DNA of 27,775 bases from positions 1-27,775 of the forward strand of contig CANGXE010000003.1 of NCBI GenBank assembly GCA_947457525.1, written 5' to 3'. This document shows positions 1 to 7,064 of this stretch, piece by piece (the stretch's first letter is position 1; every line of letters starts with the position of its first letter). The stretch is from Bacteroidota bacterium (GTDB lineage: Bacteria > Bacteroidota > Bacteroidia > Chitinophagales > LD1). The position numbers and the translations under genes were made by a program. Under the pieces are notes generated by a model, which was not told the origin of the DNA, did not search any database, and was given only the letters and a program-made list of their open reading frames with translations.

Positions 1-1
1 T

Positions 2-409
2 ATCAGCAAAAAGTATCAACCCAAACACGCTCCGGTAGGTGCTGAAAATTGGTTTACCCTCATCAACGTACCGCACGATGCCGGTCAAAACTGGGACGCT
101 ATAATTACTGAAGCGCGCAAAAATATTTTACAAAAATTGAGCAAAGAATTAGGGGTAGATATTGAGCCTTTGATTGTGTCGGAGAGCATCAATTATCCTA
201 AAACAATTGAAGCTAAAACGCAGAGTTACTTGGGAGCGCTCTATGGTAGTTCGTCTAATGATAAGTATTCAGCATTTTTGCGTCATCCCAATTTCTCTAA
301 CCAAATCGAAAATCTCTATTTTTGTGGCGGCAGTGTGCATCCCGGAGGCGGAGTGCCATTGTGTTTGCTTTCCGCAAAGATTATTGACGAGTTAATGCCG
401 AATGAATAA
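2..409 (+). CDS. crtD: CrtD-like carotenoid 3,4-desaturase, C-terminal part (5' end outside window)
   Basis: Only the last 135 codons are present, in the frame starting at base 2; the gene enters from the left edge. The C-terminus contains the motif GGSVHPGGGVPLCLLSAKI, the FAD-contacting end of CrtI/CrtD-type carotenoid desaturases, with the PGGG-P variant I associate with CrtD-like (1-hydroxycarotenoid 3,4-desaturase) enzymes rather than phytoene desaturase. The family removes hydrogens from the acyclic end of hydroxylated carotenoids using FAD. A separate complete CrtI lies at 3386, which supports a different role for this one. The stop codon overlaps the start of the CruF-like gene by 8 bases (ATGAATAA), so the two are almost certainly co-translated. 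CrtD is an inference from the motif and neighbours; another CrtI-family desaturase is possible. Confidence 0.8.
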   Translation: MSKKYQPKHAPVGAENWFTLINVPHDAGQNWDAIITEARKNILQKLSKELGVDIEPLIVSESINYPKTIEAKTQSYLGALYGSSSNDKYSAFLRHPNFSNQIENLYFCGGSVHPGGGVPLCLLSAKIIDELMPNE

Positions 410-1064
410 GAAATTTCAACCTATTGTTTTTGCCGTTTTAGTGATTAATCACGGGGTCGGTTTAGTGGGTTTAAATTCTCCGTTCATGGCTGAGTTTGAG
501 CCACTATCTTGGTTCAATCTTATTTTGAGTTTCGTATCAGTAGTGAGTTTTCATCGCGACATCGATAAGAAATTTATTGCTTTTTCTTTGATAACTTTTT
601 TAATCGGTATGGCGGTAGAAATAATCGGGGTGTCTACCGGATTTCCTTTTGGACAATACTTTTATACTCAACAATTTGGTCCGATGGCTTTTAATGTACC
701 TTTGATTATCGGTTTAAATTGGATTTTATTGACCTACTGTGCGGCTTGTATTTTTAGTCCATTAGCCATTTCGCCTTGGTTTAAAATATTTTTTGCCGCC
801 AATTTAATGACAGCGCTAGATTTATTGCTAGAACCGTTTTCTATTCGACACAATTTTTGGGTGTGGTTTGATGGTGTTCCTCCTATGCAAAATTTTATAG
901 CTTGGTGGGCAGTAGCAGTTTTTATGCAATGGCTGCTGTACAAGTTCTCAATTAAAGTAGAGAATGATTTCGCTCGCAAGTATTTTGTGCTGCTCACCGT
1001 TTTTCTGCTTTCAGATTTATTACTTAGCATATTTAGAATCAATCTACTCGAACCTTTTTTATAA
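402..1064 (+). CDS. cruF: CruF-like carotenoid 1',2'-hydratase (DUF422 membrane protein)
   Basis: This 220-residue, very hydrophobic protein has about six or seven likely membrane segments. It matches the carotenoid biosynthesis protein family (DUF422/CruF) in its motif order: an E-x2-GVSTGFPFGQYFY stretch near residues 75-90, a GPMAFNVP segment, a LDLLLEP segment near 140, and a PPMQNFIAWW segment near 160-170. The family includes CruF 1',2'-hydratases and bisanhydrobacterioruberin hydratases, which add water to the psi end of carotenoids such as gamma-carotene. It overlaps the CrtD-like gene by 8 bases and is followed 17 bases later by crtZ. Hydration followed by CrtD desaturation makes the 1'-hydroxy-3',4'-didehydro end group of saproxanthin or myxol. 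The family call is firm; the exact substrate is inferred from the cluster. Confidence 0.83.
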   Translation: MNKKFQPIVFAVLVINHGVGLVGLNSPFMAEFEPLSWFNLILSFVSVVSFHRDIDKKFIAFSLITFLIGMAVEIIGVSTGFPFGQYFYTQQFGPMAFNVPLIIGLNWILLTYCAACIFSPLAISPWFKIFFAANLMTALDLLLEPFSIRHNFWVWFDGVPPMQNFIAWWAVAVFMQWLLYKFSIKVENDFARKYFVLLTVFLLSDLLLSIFRINLLEPFL

Positions 1065-1081
1065 ACGCTTGTTACTTGGGC

Positions 1082-1561
1082 ATGATGATAAATATTATAG
1101 CTCTTTTTATAGGATTTGCAGGCATGGAATTAGTAGCACATGTCATGCACAAGTACGTGATGCATGGTTTTTTGTGGAGTTTACACCGCTCTCACCATCA
1201 AAAATCTCGTGGTTTTTTTGAATGGAATGATTTGTATTTTTTCATTTTCGCTATCCCGGGAGCTGCATTAATTGTGTTTGGTTCTCTGAATAATTTTGAT
1301 TGGCGTTTTTTCTTAGGAATAGGTATTGCGCTTTACGGATTGACTTATTTGATTGTTCATGATGTTATTATACATCAACGTTTTAGATGGTTTACAAAAC
1401 TTGATAATCGTTACATAAAGGCGCTGCGTAAGGCGCACAAAGCACATCATGCAGATGTCAGTAAAGATGCAGCTGTTTCCTATGGAATGCTTTGGGTAGA
1501 TGAAAAATATTTCGATACGGATATTCCTACCAAGTTTTCCGGACACAACATCGTTTTCTAG
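1082..1561 (+). CDS. crtZ: beta-carotene 3-hydroxylase CrtZ
   Basis: This is a 159-residue non-heme di-iron membrane hydroxylase. The histidine clusters of the family are all visible: H23-x4-H28, H35-x2-HH39, H93-x4-H98 (HDVIIH) and H119-x2-HH123 (HKAHH). Hydrophobic segments fall at about residues 3-20, 50-68 and 76-95. CrtZ adds a hydroxyl at C-3 of a beta-ionone ring with O2. I chose the ATG at 1082; the same frame could start at a TTG two codons earlier (1076) or at the next ATG (1085). It lies 17 bases after cruF in the same direction and probably belongs to the same transcript. With a monocyclic substrate it would hydroxylate only one end of the pigment. No CrtW ketolase is visible, though one could lie to the left of the window. 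Confidence 0.92.
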   Translation: MMINIIALFIGFAGMELVAHVMHKYVMHGFLWSLHRSHHQKSRGFFEWNDLYFFIFAIPGAALIVFGSLNNFDWRFFLGIGIALYGLTYLIVHDVIIHQRFRWFTKLDNRYIKALRKAHKAHHADVSKDAAVSYGMLWVDEKYFDTDIPTKFSGHNIVF

Positions 1562-1562
1562 G

Positions 1563-1612
1563 TAGGCTAAACTTTCATACAATTTTATTGTTTTAAATCG
1601 AAAGTTAACCTA
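1563..1612. promoter_or_regulatory. imperfect inverted repeat between crtZ and the MerR/B12 regulator gene
   Basis: TAGGCTAAACTTTC (1563-1576) is nearly the reverse complement of GAAAGTTAACCTA (1600-1612), with one mismatch, one bulged base and a 23-base spacer. It begins directly after the crtZ stop codon and ends 15 bases before the regulator ATG. There is no T-run behind the right arm, so it is a poor intrinsic terminator. An operator for autoregulation or an mRNA-processing hairpin are possible readings. Confidence 0.35.
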
Positions 1613-1627
1613 ATTATAGAACTCCAA

Positions 1628-2503
1628 ATGGGTCAATATTCAATAAAAGATTTAGAAATGCTATCAGGGGTAAAGGCTCATACCCTCAGGATTTGGGAGC
1701 AACGCTATACGTTCTTAAAGCCAGAACGTACCGACACAAACATTCGCTATTACAGTGATGAACAGCTTAAAACTATCTTAAATATAAGTTTGCTTAACAG
1801 GCATGGTCTACGTATCTCCAAGATTGCAGACATGTCTAATATTGAATTGAGCAATGAAGTGCTCAAAGTAGCCCAAAATAACACCAAGCCTGATGTATTG
1901 CTCGATGCGATGATACACTCCATGATAGATTTCGATGAAGCTCGTTTCGAAAAAACACTTTCTACGGCTATTATGCGTTTGGGCTTTGAAAAAACTTTTA
2001 CTGAGCTTATTTTCCCATTCATGTATCGAACCGGAGTACTTTGGTCAACCGGAGCTATTCGTCCCTCTCAAGAACACTTTATCTCAAATCTAATCAGAAG
2101 GAAAATTAATGTAGCTATAGACAACCAGTTTGTAGCTAAGAATGAAAATTCAAAGAAGTTTGTGTTGTTTTTACCTGAAGGTGAAACTCATGAGTTGTTG
2201 ATGTTATTTACTGAGTATTTACTTCGTCAACACAATCATGAAGTTGCCAATATTGGTGTTTCATTACCTTATGATGATATAGATTTTTTGAACAGAGCAT
2301 TCAATCCAGACTTTTTTGTCAGCTTCTTTACCGTTGCGCTCAAAGACTGTACACTTCAGCAATATATTGATAAGTTAGCTTCTAGTTACCCAGATAAAAA
2401 AATAGTAATAGGTGGTATGCAAGTTGGTCTTCAAAATCCCAAGCTACCATCCAATGTTCACTATATCACCACCGTGGTTGATTTGCTTAGCTTGATAAAG
2501 TAA
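1628..2503 (+). CDS. MerR-family regulator with cobalamin-binding domain (CarH/LitR-like photoreceptor)
   Basis: This is a 291-residue protein in three parts. A MerR winged helix-turn-helix occupies about residues 3-70 (YSIKDLEMLSGVKAHTLRIW). A helical cobalamin-capping region follows at about 85-165, and a Rossmann-like B12-binding domain at about 177-290. The capping region contains W139-x9-E149-H150 (W at LWSTG, EH at SQEHF), the signature of CarH photoreceptors that sits over the adenosyl group. H188 in PEGETHELL sits at the position of the lower axial ligand. In characterised CarH/LitR proteins, AdoCbl-bound tetramers repress carotenoid genes in the dark and light breaks the Co-C bond. 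The usual E-x-D-x-H-x2-G motif is changed: E186 replaces D and L191 replaces the final G. A terminator follows the gene. The location inside the crt cluster strongly suggests control of pigment synthesis; light sensing is inferred. Confidence 0.87.
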   Translation: MGQYSIKDLEMLSGVKAHTLRIWEQRYTFLKPERTDTNIRYYSDEQLKTILNISLLNRHGLRISKIADMSNIELSNEVLKVAQNNTKPDVLLDAMIHSMIDFDEARFEKTLSTAIMRLGFEKTFTELIFPFMYRTGVLWSTGAIRPSQEHFISNLIRRKINVAIDNQFVAKNENSKKFVLFLPEGETHELLMLFTEYLLRQHNHEVANIGVSLPYDDIDFLNRAFNPDFFVSFFTVALKDCTLQQYIDKLASSYPDKKIVIGGMQVGLQNPKLPSNVHYITTVVDLLSLIK

Positions 2504-2552
2504 GCAAATACAGTTTTAGACACTTCTATCTTCTTCCAATTTTAATGTAAAT

Positions 2553-2586
2553 AAACCAACTTGCTTAGCCTATTTGTTGGTTTTTT
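2553..2586 (+). terminator. intrinsic terminator after the MerR/B12 regulator gene
   Basis: The stem AAACCAAC (2553-2560) pairs with GTTGGTTT (2576-2583) across a 15-base loop and runs into six T residues (2581-2586). It lies 50 bases after the stop codon and separates the crtD-cruF-crtZ-regulator unit from the sigma-crtI-crtB unit. The stem is modest in G+C, so some read-through is possible. Confidence 0.6.
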
Positions 2587-2745
2587 GATAGTCTCAGCAA
2601 CTTTTAGTAAATAACTTATTCTTTTTTTTCAAAGAATATTCTACAGGTATGTTTCACTTTTGTAGTGTTGTCATTGGTAATTAGTTTATTTTATAGGTCT
2701 GTTTTTTGCACAACTGATTATGATTATGGAGCCTTTCTTGATTTC

Positions 2746-2841
2746 TGTTTAATTATTTAACAAATCTTTTAAACAATATATTTGGATGTCTGGAATTTTA
2801 AAAGTTATATTTGTTTAATAATTTTAATGAATACTTAAACA
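2746..2841. promoter_or_regulatory. TGTTTAA operator-like array over the sigma-crtI-crtB promoter
   Basis: The heptamer TGTTTAA or its complement TTAAACA occurs exactly four times here: 2746-2752 (+), 2769-2775 (-), 2812-2818 (+) and 2835-2841 (-). A fifth copy with one mismatch lies at 2756-2762. The first and fifth form the near-palindrome TGTTTAATTATTTAACA (2746-2762). The copies at 2812 and 2835 form an inverted repeat with 9-base arms when extended (2810-2818 and 2835-2843). The copies flank and overlap the predicted -7 element. The upstream B12-dependent MerR regulator is the obvious candidate ligand; this is inference, and the region is AT-rich. Confidence 0.5.
2781..2813 (+). promoter_or_regulatory. 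Bacteroidota-type promoter of the sigma-crtI-crtB operon
   Basis: TATATTTG at 2806-2813 matches the Bacteroidota -7 consensus TAnnTTTG exactly. TTTG at 2781-2784 fits the -33 element, 21 bases upstream. Transcription would start near 2820, giving a leader of about 29 bases. A second TATATTTG at 2777-2784 overlaps the -33 element and could be an alternative start, but it has no clear -33 partner. Confidence 0.6.
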
Positions 2842-2848
2842 AAAAGAC

Positions 2849-3379
2849 ATGACACCTACAGCAGACTTCGGAACAGAGATTATGCAATACCAACGCATAC
2901 TTCGACCATTTGCTTTTAACCTAACACATAGCATGGAAGAAAGCGAAGATTTAATTCAAGACACCTTCTACCGAGCTATTGCCAACAAGGACAAGTTCTC
3001 TGAAGGTACAAACATTAAAGCTTGGTTGTTTACGATTATGAAAAATATATTCATCAACAACTACCGCAAGAACCAAAAGAAAAATGTGATTACGGATACC
3101 AGCGATAATCAGTATTTGTTGAACAGCACAAAGAAAGTGGAGCACAACGGTTCAGAAGTGAATTTCTTAGCCGCTGACATCGAGAAAGCGATGCAAGAAG
3201 TAAGTATTGACTTTACTGCACCATTTATGATGTATTTTAATGGCTTCAAATATCAAGAGATTGCTGAGCAATTAAATTTACCTTTGGGCACTGTAAAAAG
3301 TAGAATATTCTTTGCCCGTAAAGAATTGCAAAACAAGTTGAAGGGAATGGGAATTTCTAATTCAGGCTTTGACAAATAA
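2849..3379 (+). CDS. ECF-type RNA polymerase sigma factor
   Basis: This is a 176-residue sigma-70 family protein with only regions 2 and 4. Region 2 lies at about residues 10-75 and includes ESEDLIQDTFYRA and the -10-binding helix INNYRKNQ. Region 4 lies at about 105-170 and includes the helix-turn-helix YQEIAEQLNLPLGTVKSRI. It is the first gene after a strong predicted promoter and ends 6 bases before crtI, so it is co-transcribed with crtI and crtB. No anti-sigma factor gene is visible next to it, so control may be mainly transcriptional. In Myxococcus the ECF factor CarQ drives light-induced carotenogenesis, an analogy in layout only. Targets here are unknown; the crt genes themselves are the natural guess. 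Confidence 0.92.
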   Translation: MTPTADFGTEIMQYQRILRPFAFNLTHSMEESEDLIQDTFYRAIANKDKFSEGTNIKAWLFTIMKNIFINNYRKNQKKNVITDTSDNQYLLNSTKKVEHNGSEVNFLAADIEKAMQEVSIDFTAPFMMYFNGFKYQEIAEQLNLPLGTVKSRIFFARKELQNKLKGMGISNSGFDK

Positions 3380-3385
3380 GCAAAC

Positions 3386-4873
3386 GTGAAAACAAAGAAA
3401 ATTATAGTTATTGGTTCCGGATTTGCCGGATTGACTGCAGCAGGCCTTTTGGCCAAGCAAGGTCATGAAGTTACTATCCTAGAAAAAAATGATCAGCCCG
3501 GTGGACGTGCACGTATCTGGGAAAAAGATGGTTTTACTTTCGACATGGGACCAAGCTGGTATTGGATGCCTGAGGTGTTTGAGCAGTACTTTAATTTATT
3601 TGGGAAAACGGCAAGTGACTTTTATGATTTAGTGCGGCTTGACCCGGCCTATCGTGTGTTCTTTAAAAATGAAGAACAAGTAGATGTTCCGGCTTCTATG
3701 GATGAGCTGATTGCATTGTTTGAGTCTAAAGAAAAAGGAAGTGGGGTGAGACTGAGAAAATTTTTGGCTGATGCCAAGTATAAGTACGACACTGCCATGA
3801 CGGATTATGTCCATCGCATATCTGATAGCATCACTGAGTATTTCGATTTAAAACTAATTGTAAAGAGTTTTCAATTGCAGATTTTTCAATCGTTGCGCAG
3901 TGAAGTAAGAAAACAATTTACTCATCCCGGGTTGGTAAGTTTGTTAGAGTTTCCTGTTTTGTTTTTAGGATCAACGCCTGATAAAACACCCGCCATGTAT
4001 AGCATGATGAATTACGCTGATCTAGTGTTAGGTACTTGGTATCCGATGGGCGGTATGCATCAAATTGTAAGAGCTATGGTGAAGATAGCAGAAGAGCAAG
4101 GCGTAAAAATTTTAGTCAACCAAGAGGTAACAAAAATCGAAGTGCTTAAAGGGAAAGCCAAGAGAGTACATGCTAAACAACAGATTTTTGAAGCCGATGT
4201 ACTAGTGGCCGGAAGCGATTATAACCACACGGAGCAAGTGCTTTTAGATAAGCCAAATCGCGAGTATGACGAACAGTATTGGGAGAACAGAACAATGTCA
4301 CCATCTTCATTATTGTTTTACATCGGGGTGAATAAGAAAATTCCAAACTTGTTACACCACAATTTGTTTTTTGATGAAGATTTTGAAACACACGCTAATG
4401 AAATCTATGATCAACCAAAATGGCCAACAGCTCCTTTGTTTTATGCCTGCGTGAGCAGCAAAACAGATTCTTCGGTAGCACCCGAAAGTAGCGAAAACTT
4501 ATTTTTATTGATGCCGCTTGCTCCGGGAATAGAAGACACAGAAGAGTTGCGTGAAAAGTATTTTCAAATGATGATGAAGCGATTAGAGCAACGCTCGGGC
4601 GAACCAATTGCTCAAAATATTGTTCTCAAAAGAAGTTTTTGTATTAAAGATTTTCAGAAAGATTATCACTCCTTCAAGGGCAATGCGTATGGGTTAGCGA
4701 ACACCCTCATGCAAACGGCCATTTTGAAACCGAAGATGAAGTCGGCTAAAGTGAAAAATCTGTTTTATACCGGTCAGTTAACAGTGCCTGGCCCTGGCGT
4801 TCCTCCGTCCATTATATCCGGACAAATGGTTGCCAAAGAAGTGAACCGTCAAATTGAAGAGTCTATCATCTAA
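3386..4873 (+). CDS. crtI: phytoene desaturase CrtI
   Basis: This is a 495-residue FAD-dependent carotenoid desaturase. The N-terminal dinucleotide-binding motif is visible as IVIGSGFAG (GxGxxG at residues 10-15) with the ribose-binding acid E33, followed by QPGGRA. The C-terminal family motif NLFYTGQLTVPGPGVPPSI is near residues 458-476. CrtI converts 15-cis-phytoene to lycopene in steps at the membrane. The frame starts at GTG 3386, six bases after the sigma-factor stop, and no ATG gives a complete Rossmann motif. It ends 11 bases before crtB. The length is normal for bacterial CrtI. The partial CrtD-like gene at the left edge is a distinct paralogue with a different C-terminal motif (PGGGVP instead of PGPGVP). 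Confidence 0.95.
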   Translation: MKTKKIIVIGSGFAGLTAAGLLAKQGHEVTILEKNDQPGGRARIWEKDGFTFDMGPSWYWMPEVFEQYFNLFGKTASDFYDLVRLDPAYRVFFKNEEQVDVPASMDELIALFESKEKGSGVRLRKFLADAKYKYDTAMTDYVHRISDSITEYFDLKLIVKSFQLQIFQSLRSEVRKQFTHPGLVSLLEFPVLFLGSTPDKTPAMYSMMNYADLVLGTWYPMGGMHQIVRAMVKIAEEQGVKILVNQEVTKIEVLKGKAKRVHAKQQIFEADVLVAGSDYNHTEQVLLDKPNREYDEQYWENRTMSPSSLLFYIGVNKKIPNLLHHNLFFDEDFETHANEIYDQPKWPTAPLFYACVSSKTDSSVAPESSENLFLLMPLAPGIEDTEELREKYFQMMMKRLEQRSGEPIAQNIVLKRSFCIKDFQKDYHSFKGNAYGLANTLMQTAILKPKMKSAKVKNLFYTGQLTVPGPGVPPSIISGQMVAKEVNRQIEESII

Positions 4874-4884
4874 ACGTAAAAACT

Positions 4885-5736
4885 ATGTTCAAAAATTTTG
4901 AAACCACATCGGCAGACTGTAGTCGAATAATCACCCAGACGTACAGTACTAGTTTTTCATTGGGGATTAAAACATTACACAAACGTTTTCATGATCCGAT
5001 TTATGGTATTTATGGAATGGTTAGATATGCTGATGAAATTGTTGATACATTTCATGATTTTGATAAGACCTATTTATTGAACAAATTTAAAGAAGACACT
5101 TTCGAAGCAATTCGTACAGGTATATCCCTAAATCCTGTTCTTTATTCTTACCAAAAAGTAGTAAATGAATACAACATTCCATTGGAGTTGACTACAGCTT
5201 TTTTTAGGAGCATGGAAATGGACCTATCCAAAAAGGCTTATGGTGAAGATATGTATGAAGAGTACATTTATGGCTCAGCAGAAGTAGTTGGTTTGATGTG
5301 TCTAAAAGTTTTTGCCGAAGGCAATGATGAGCTTTTTGAGCAGCTAAAACAACCGGCAAAAGCCCTGGGAGCCGCTTTTCAGAAAGTGAATTTTTTAAGA
5401 GATATGAAAAGTGATTTTGATGAGCGAGGTCGAGTATATTTTCCGGGCATAGATTTCACTAATTTCAAAGAAGAGTCGAAGAAAAAAATTGAAGAGGAAA
5501 TAATGCACGATTTCAATGAAGCTTTGATTGGTATTAATTTATTGCCTGTTGGAGCAAAAGGTGGTGTTTTGTTGGCTTATAAATATTATTTGCAATTGTT
5601 TAAACAAATTAGAAACGTTCCTGTTTCTAAAATAAAAGAAGCGAGGATACGAGTGCCGGATAGCCGCAAAATGCGCATCCTAGTCTCTACGCTCTTCCAA
5701 ACTAATTTCAAGAATCTGGTTTTAGGTGTTGAGTAA
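4885..5736 (+). CDS. crtB: phytoene synthase CrtB
   Basis: This is a 283-residue squalene/phytoene synthase family enzyme that joins two molecules of geranylgeranyl diphosphate head to head to give phytoene. Both aspartate-rich, Mg-diphosphate-binding motifs are present: D50-EIV-D54 in VRYADEIVDTFHDFD and D173-MKS-D177 in NFLRDMKSDFDERGR. The conserved sequence TYSTSFSLG near residue 19 is also typical. Its length fits the family. It follows crtI by 11 bases and is followed by a strong hairpin terminator, so it closes the sigma-crtI-crtB transcript. Squalene synthases share the fold, but the neighbours settle the assignment. Confidence 0.95.
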   Translation: MFKNFETTSADCSRIITQTYSTSFSLGIKTLHKRFHDPIYGIYGMVRYADEIVDTFHDFDKTYLLNKFKEDTFEAIRTGISLNPVLYSYQKVVNEYNIPLELTTAFFRSMEMDLSKKAYGEDMYEEYIYGSAEVVGLMCLKVFAEGNDELFEQLKQPAKALGAAFQKVNFLRDMKSDFDERGRVYFPGIDFTNFKEESKKKIEEEIMHDFNEALIGINLLPVGAKGGVLLAYKYYLQLFKQIRNVPVSKIKEARIRVPDSRKMRILVSTLFQTNFKNLVLGVE

Positions 5737-5750
5737 ACCGGAAAGGGGTG

Positions 5751-5777
5751 CCTCCTGATTAACATCAGGAGGTTTTT
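5751..5777 (+). terminator. intrinsic terminator between crtB and crtYcd
   Basis: A perfect 9-bp stem, CCTCCTGAT (5751-5759) with ATCAGGAGG (5764-5772), has a TAAC loop and is followed by five T residues. It begins 14 bases after the crtB stop. Because crtYcd starts only 18 bases downstream of the T-run and shows no promoter of its own, cyclase expression probably depends on read-through. Confidence 0.85.
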
Positions 5778-5794
5778 ATTTTTAGCTACACACG

Positions 5795-6475
5795 ATGAAG
5801 TACACTTATTTACTGCTTAATTTCTTCACGATACTCGTACCGTTTTTTCGTTCGTTTGAACCTAAGTTGCATTTCTACAAAAAGTGGAAGTTTTATTTTC
5901 CGGCATTAGTCATCGCTGCTATTTTTTTTCTGGTTTGGGATTACTTTAAAACCAAACATGGAATTTGGTCTTTTAAAGAAGACTATATTTTAGGCCTTAA
6001 ACTGGGTGGTTTACCACTTGAGGAATATCTGTTTTTCATTACCGTGCCCTATGCTTGTACATTTATCTATGAAACTGTCTCTCACTTTATATCTAAACAG
6101 CTTTTTCCGTCTTGGACACGCGTTGTGATGTATGGATTGAGTGCTGTTGCATTCCTTAGTTCGTTCTTTGTTTACGAACAAGCTTACACGTTTTCTGTAT
6201 TATTCATTTGGGGACTAACTTTTCCTATTGTACTTAATCAGTTTAGCGCTCAAGCATTTGATAAATTCTTGCTTACTTTTTTGATAAGCATTGTACCTAT
6301 GTTTGTTGTTAACGGTGTGCTGACAGGCCTGCCGGTAGTTATTTACAACAACATGGAAAATAGTGGAATTAGGATAGGTACAATCCCGGTAGAGGACTTT
6401 CTTTACAACGCAATATTATTAGCAATGAATATTGGCTTGTATGAATGGTTTAAATTGAAGTATAAGAAAGACTAA
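5795..6475 (+). CDS. crtYcd: lycopene beta-cyclase, fused CrtYcd type
   Basis: This 226-residue membrane protein with six to seven hydrophobic segments carries two repeats of the lycopene cyclase domain. The first half has LGGLPLEEYLFF (P74-L-E76-E77) and the second half IGTIPVEDFLYN (P198-V-E200-D201). This is the fused form of the CrtYc/CrtYd heterodimeric cyclase, common in Bacteroidota and archaea. It forms beta-ionone rings at one or both ends of lycopene. With CruF present, one-end cyclisation to gamma-carotene is the likely route. The gene lies downstream of a strong terminator. It shares the tetranucleotide CTAA with the stop of the oppositely oriented response-regulator gene. The family call is firm; monocyclase behaviour is inferred. 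Confidence 0.9.
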   Translation: MKYTYLLLNFFTILVPFFRSFEPKLHFYKKWKFYFPALVIAAIFFLVWDYFKTKHGIWSFKEDYILGLKLGGLPLEEYLFFITVPYACTFIYETVSHFISKQLFPSWTRVVMYGLSAVAFLSSFFVYEQAYTFSVLFIWGLTFPIVLNQFSAQAFDKFLLTFLISIVPMFVVNGVLTGLPVVIYNNMENSGIRIGTIPVEDFLYNAILLAMNIGLYEWFKLKYKKD

Positions 6476-6957
6476 ACCGCTAAGGCCAATTCATCGTACA
6501 CTTTCTCTATGTAATAGATGGAAAGTTTTTGTTTTACTTCTATTGATTGCTTTACAGAAATAAAGAAATCTACTAGTTTTTTAAAGTCTGCCGGCTTCTG
6601 TAAATATCCATCAGCCCGTAAACGATAGCATTCAATCATATCTTTTTTATAATCACTATTAGTGACTACAATAACGGGGATATGCTCTAAATCAGGATCG
6701 CTTTTTATTTTTTCTAGTACTTCCTTGCCGGTAACTCTTGGCATATTTAAGTCAAGTAATATGAGATCAATTTTTTTACCGATGATTTTGGATGTATCTA
6801 GGTATTCAAAAGCTTCCTCGCCATCATACGCATACTCCATGCTGATGACTTCAGATAAGTTAGCTTCCTTCACAGCTTCTTGCATCAGCCTAACTTCTGC
6901 AGGATTATCTTCAATAACAAAAATCTGATAGGGTTCGTTCCGTTCGATTGCTAGCAT
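6472..6957 (-). CDS. single-domain response regulator (Rcp1-like)
   Basis: This 161-residue protein is essentially one receiver domain. The acidic pocket (E16, D17 in VIEDN), the phospho-acceptor D69 in LLDLNMP, T99 in VVTNSD and K121 in YLQKP are all present. No output domain follows; the last 40 residues are helical. I chose the ATG at 6957; the frame extends six codons upstream to a TTG. The IEDNPAEVRLM start is typical of Rcp1-type regulators, which in other bacteria often receive phosphate from phytochromes or other hybrid sensor kinases. No kinase is visible in the window. It lies 107 bases after the thioredoxin-like gene on the same strand and meets crtYcd tail to tail. A link to light or carotenoids is possible but not shown. 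Confidence 0.88.
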   Translation of the reverse strand: MLAIERNEPYQIFVIEDNPAEVRLMQEAVKEANLSEVISMEYAYDGEEAFEYLDTSKIIGKKIDLILLDLNMPRVTGKEVLEKIKSDPDLEHIPVIVVTNSDYKKDMIECYRLRADGYLQKPADFKKLVDFFISVKQSIEVKQKLSIYYIEKVYDELALAV

Positions 6958-7064
6958 GACATACTTATTTGACAACGAAGCTAGGTCTCAATAGGGTAAC
7001 AACGAGATGTAGTTATAAATAGTGGCTTGTGGATAAACGATGGTAGTGTGAATGACTGTATAGC

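Noticed and set aside
2618..2665. Small inverted repeats ATTCTTT/AAAGAAT (2618-2637), AGAATATTCT (2633-2642) and CTACA/TGTAG (2641-2665)
   Set aside because: They are short and AT-rich, expected by chance in this composition, and not placed on a predicted promoter element.
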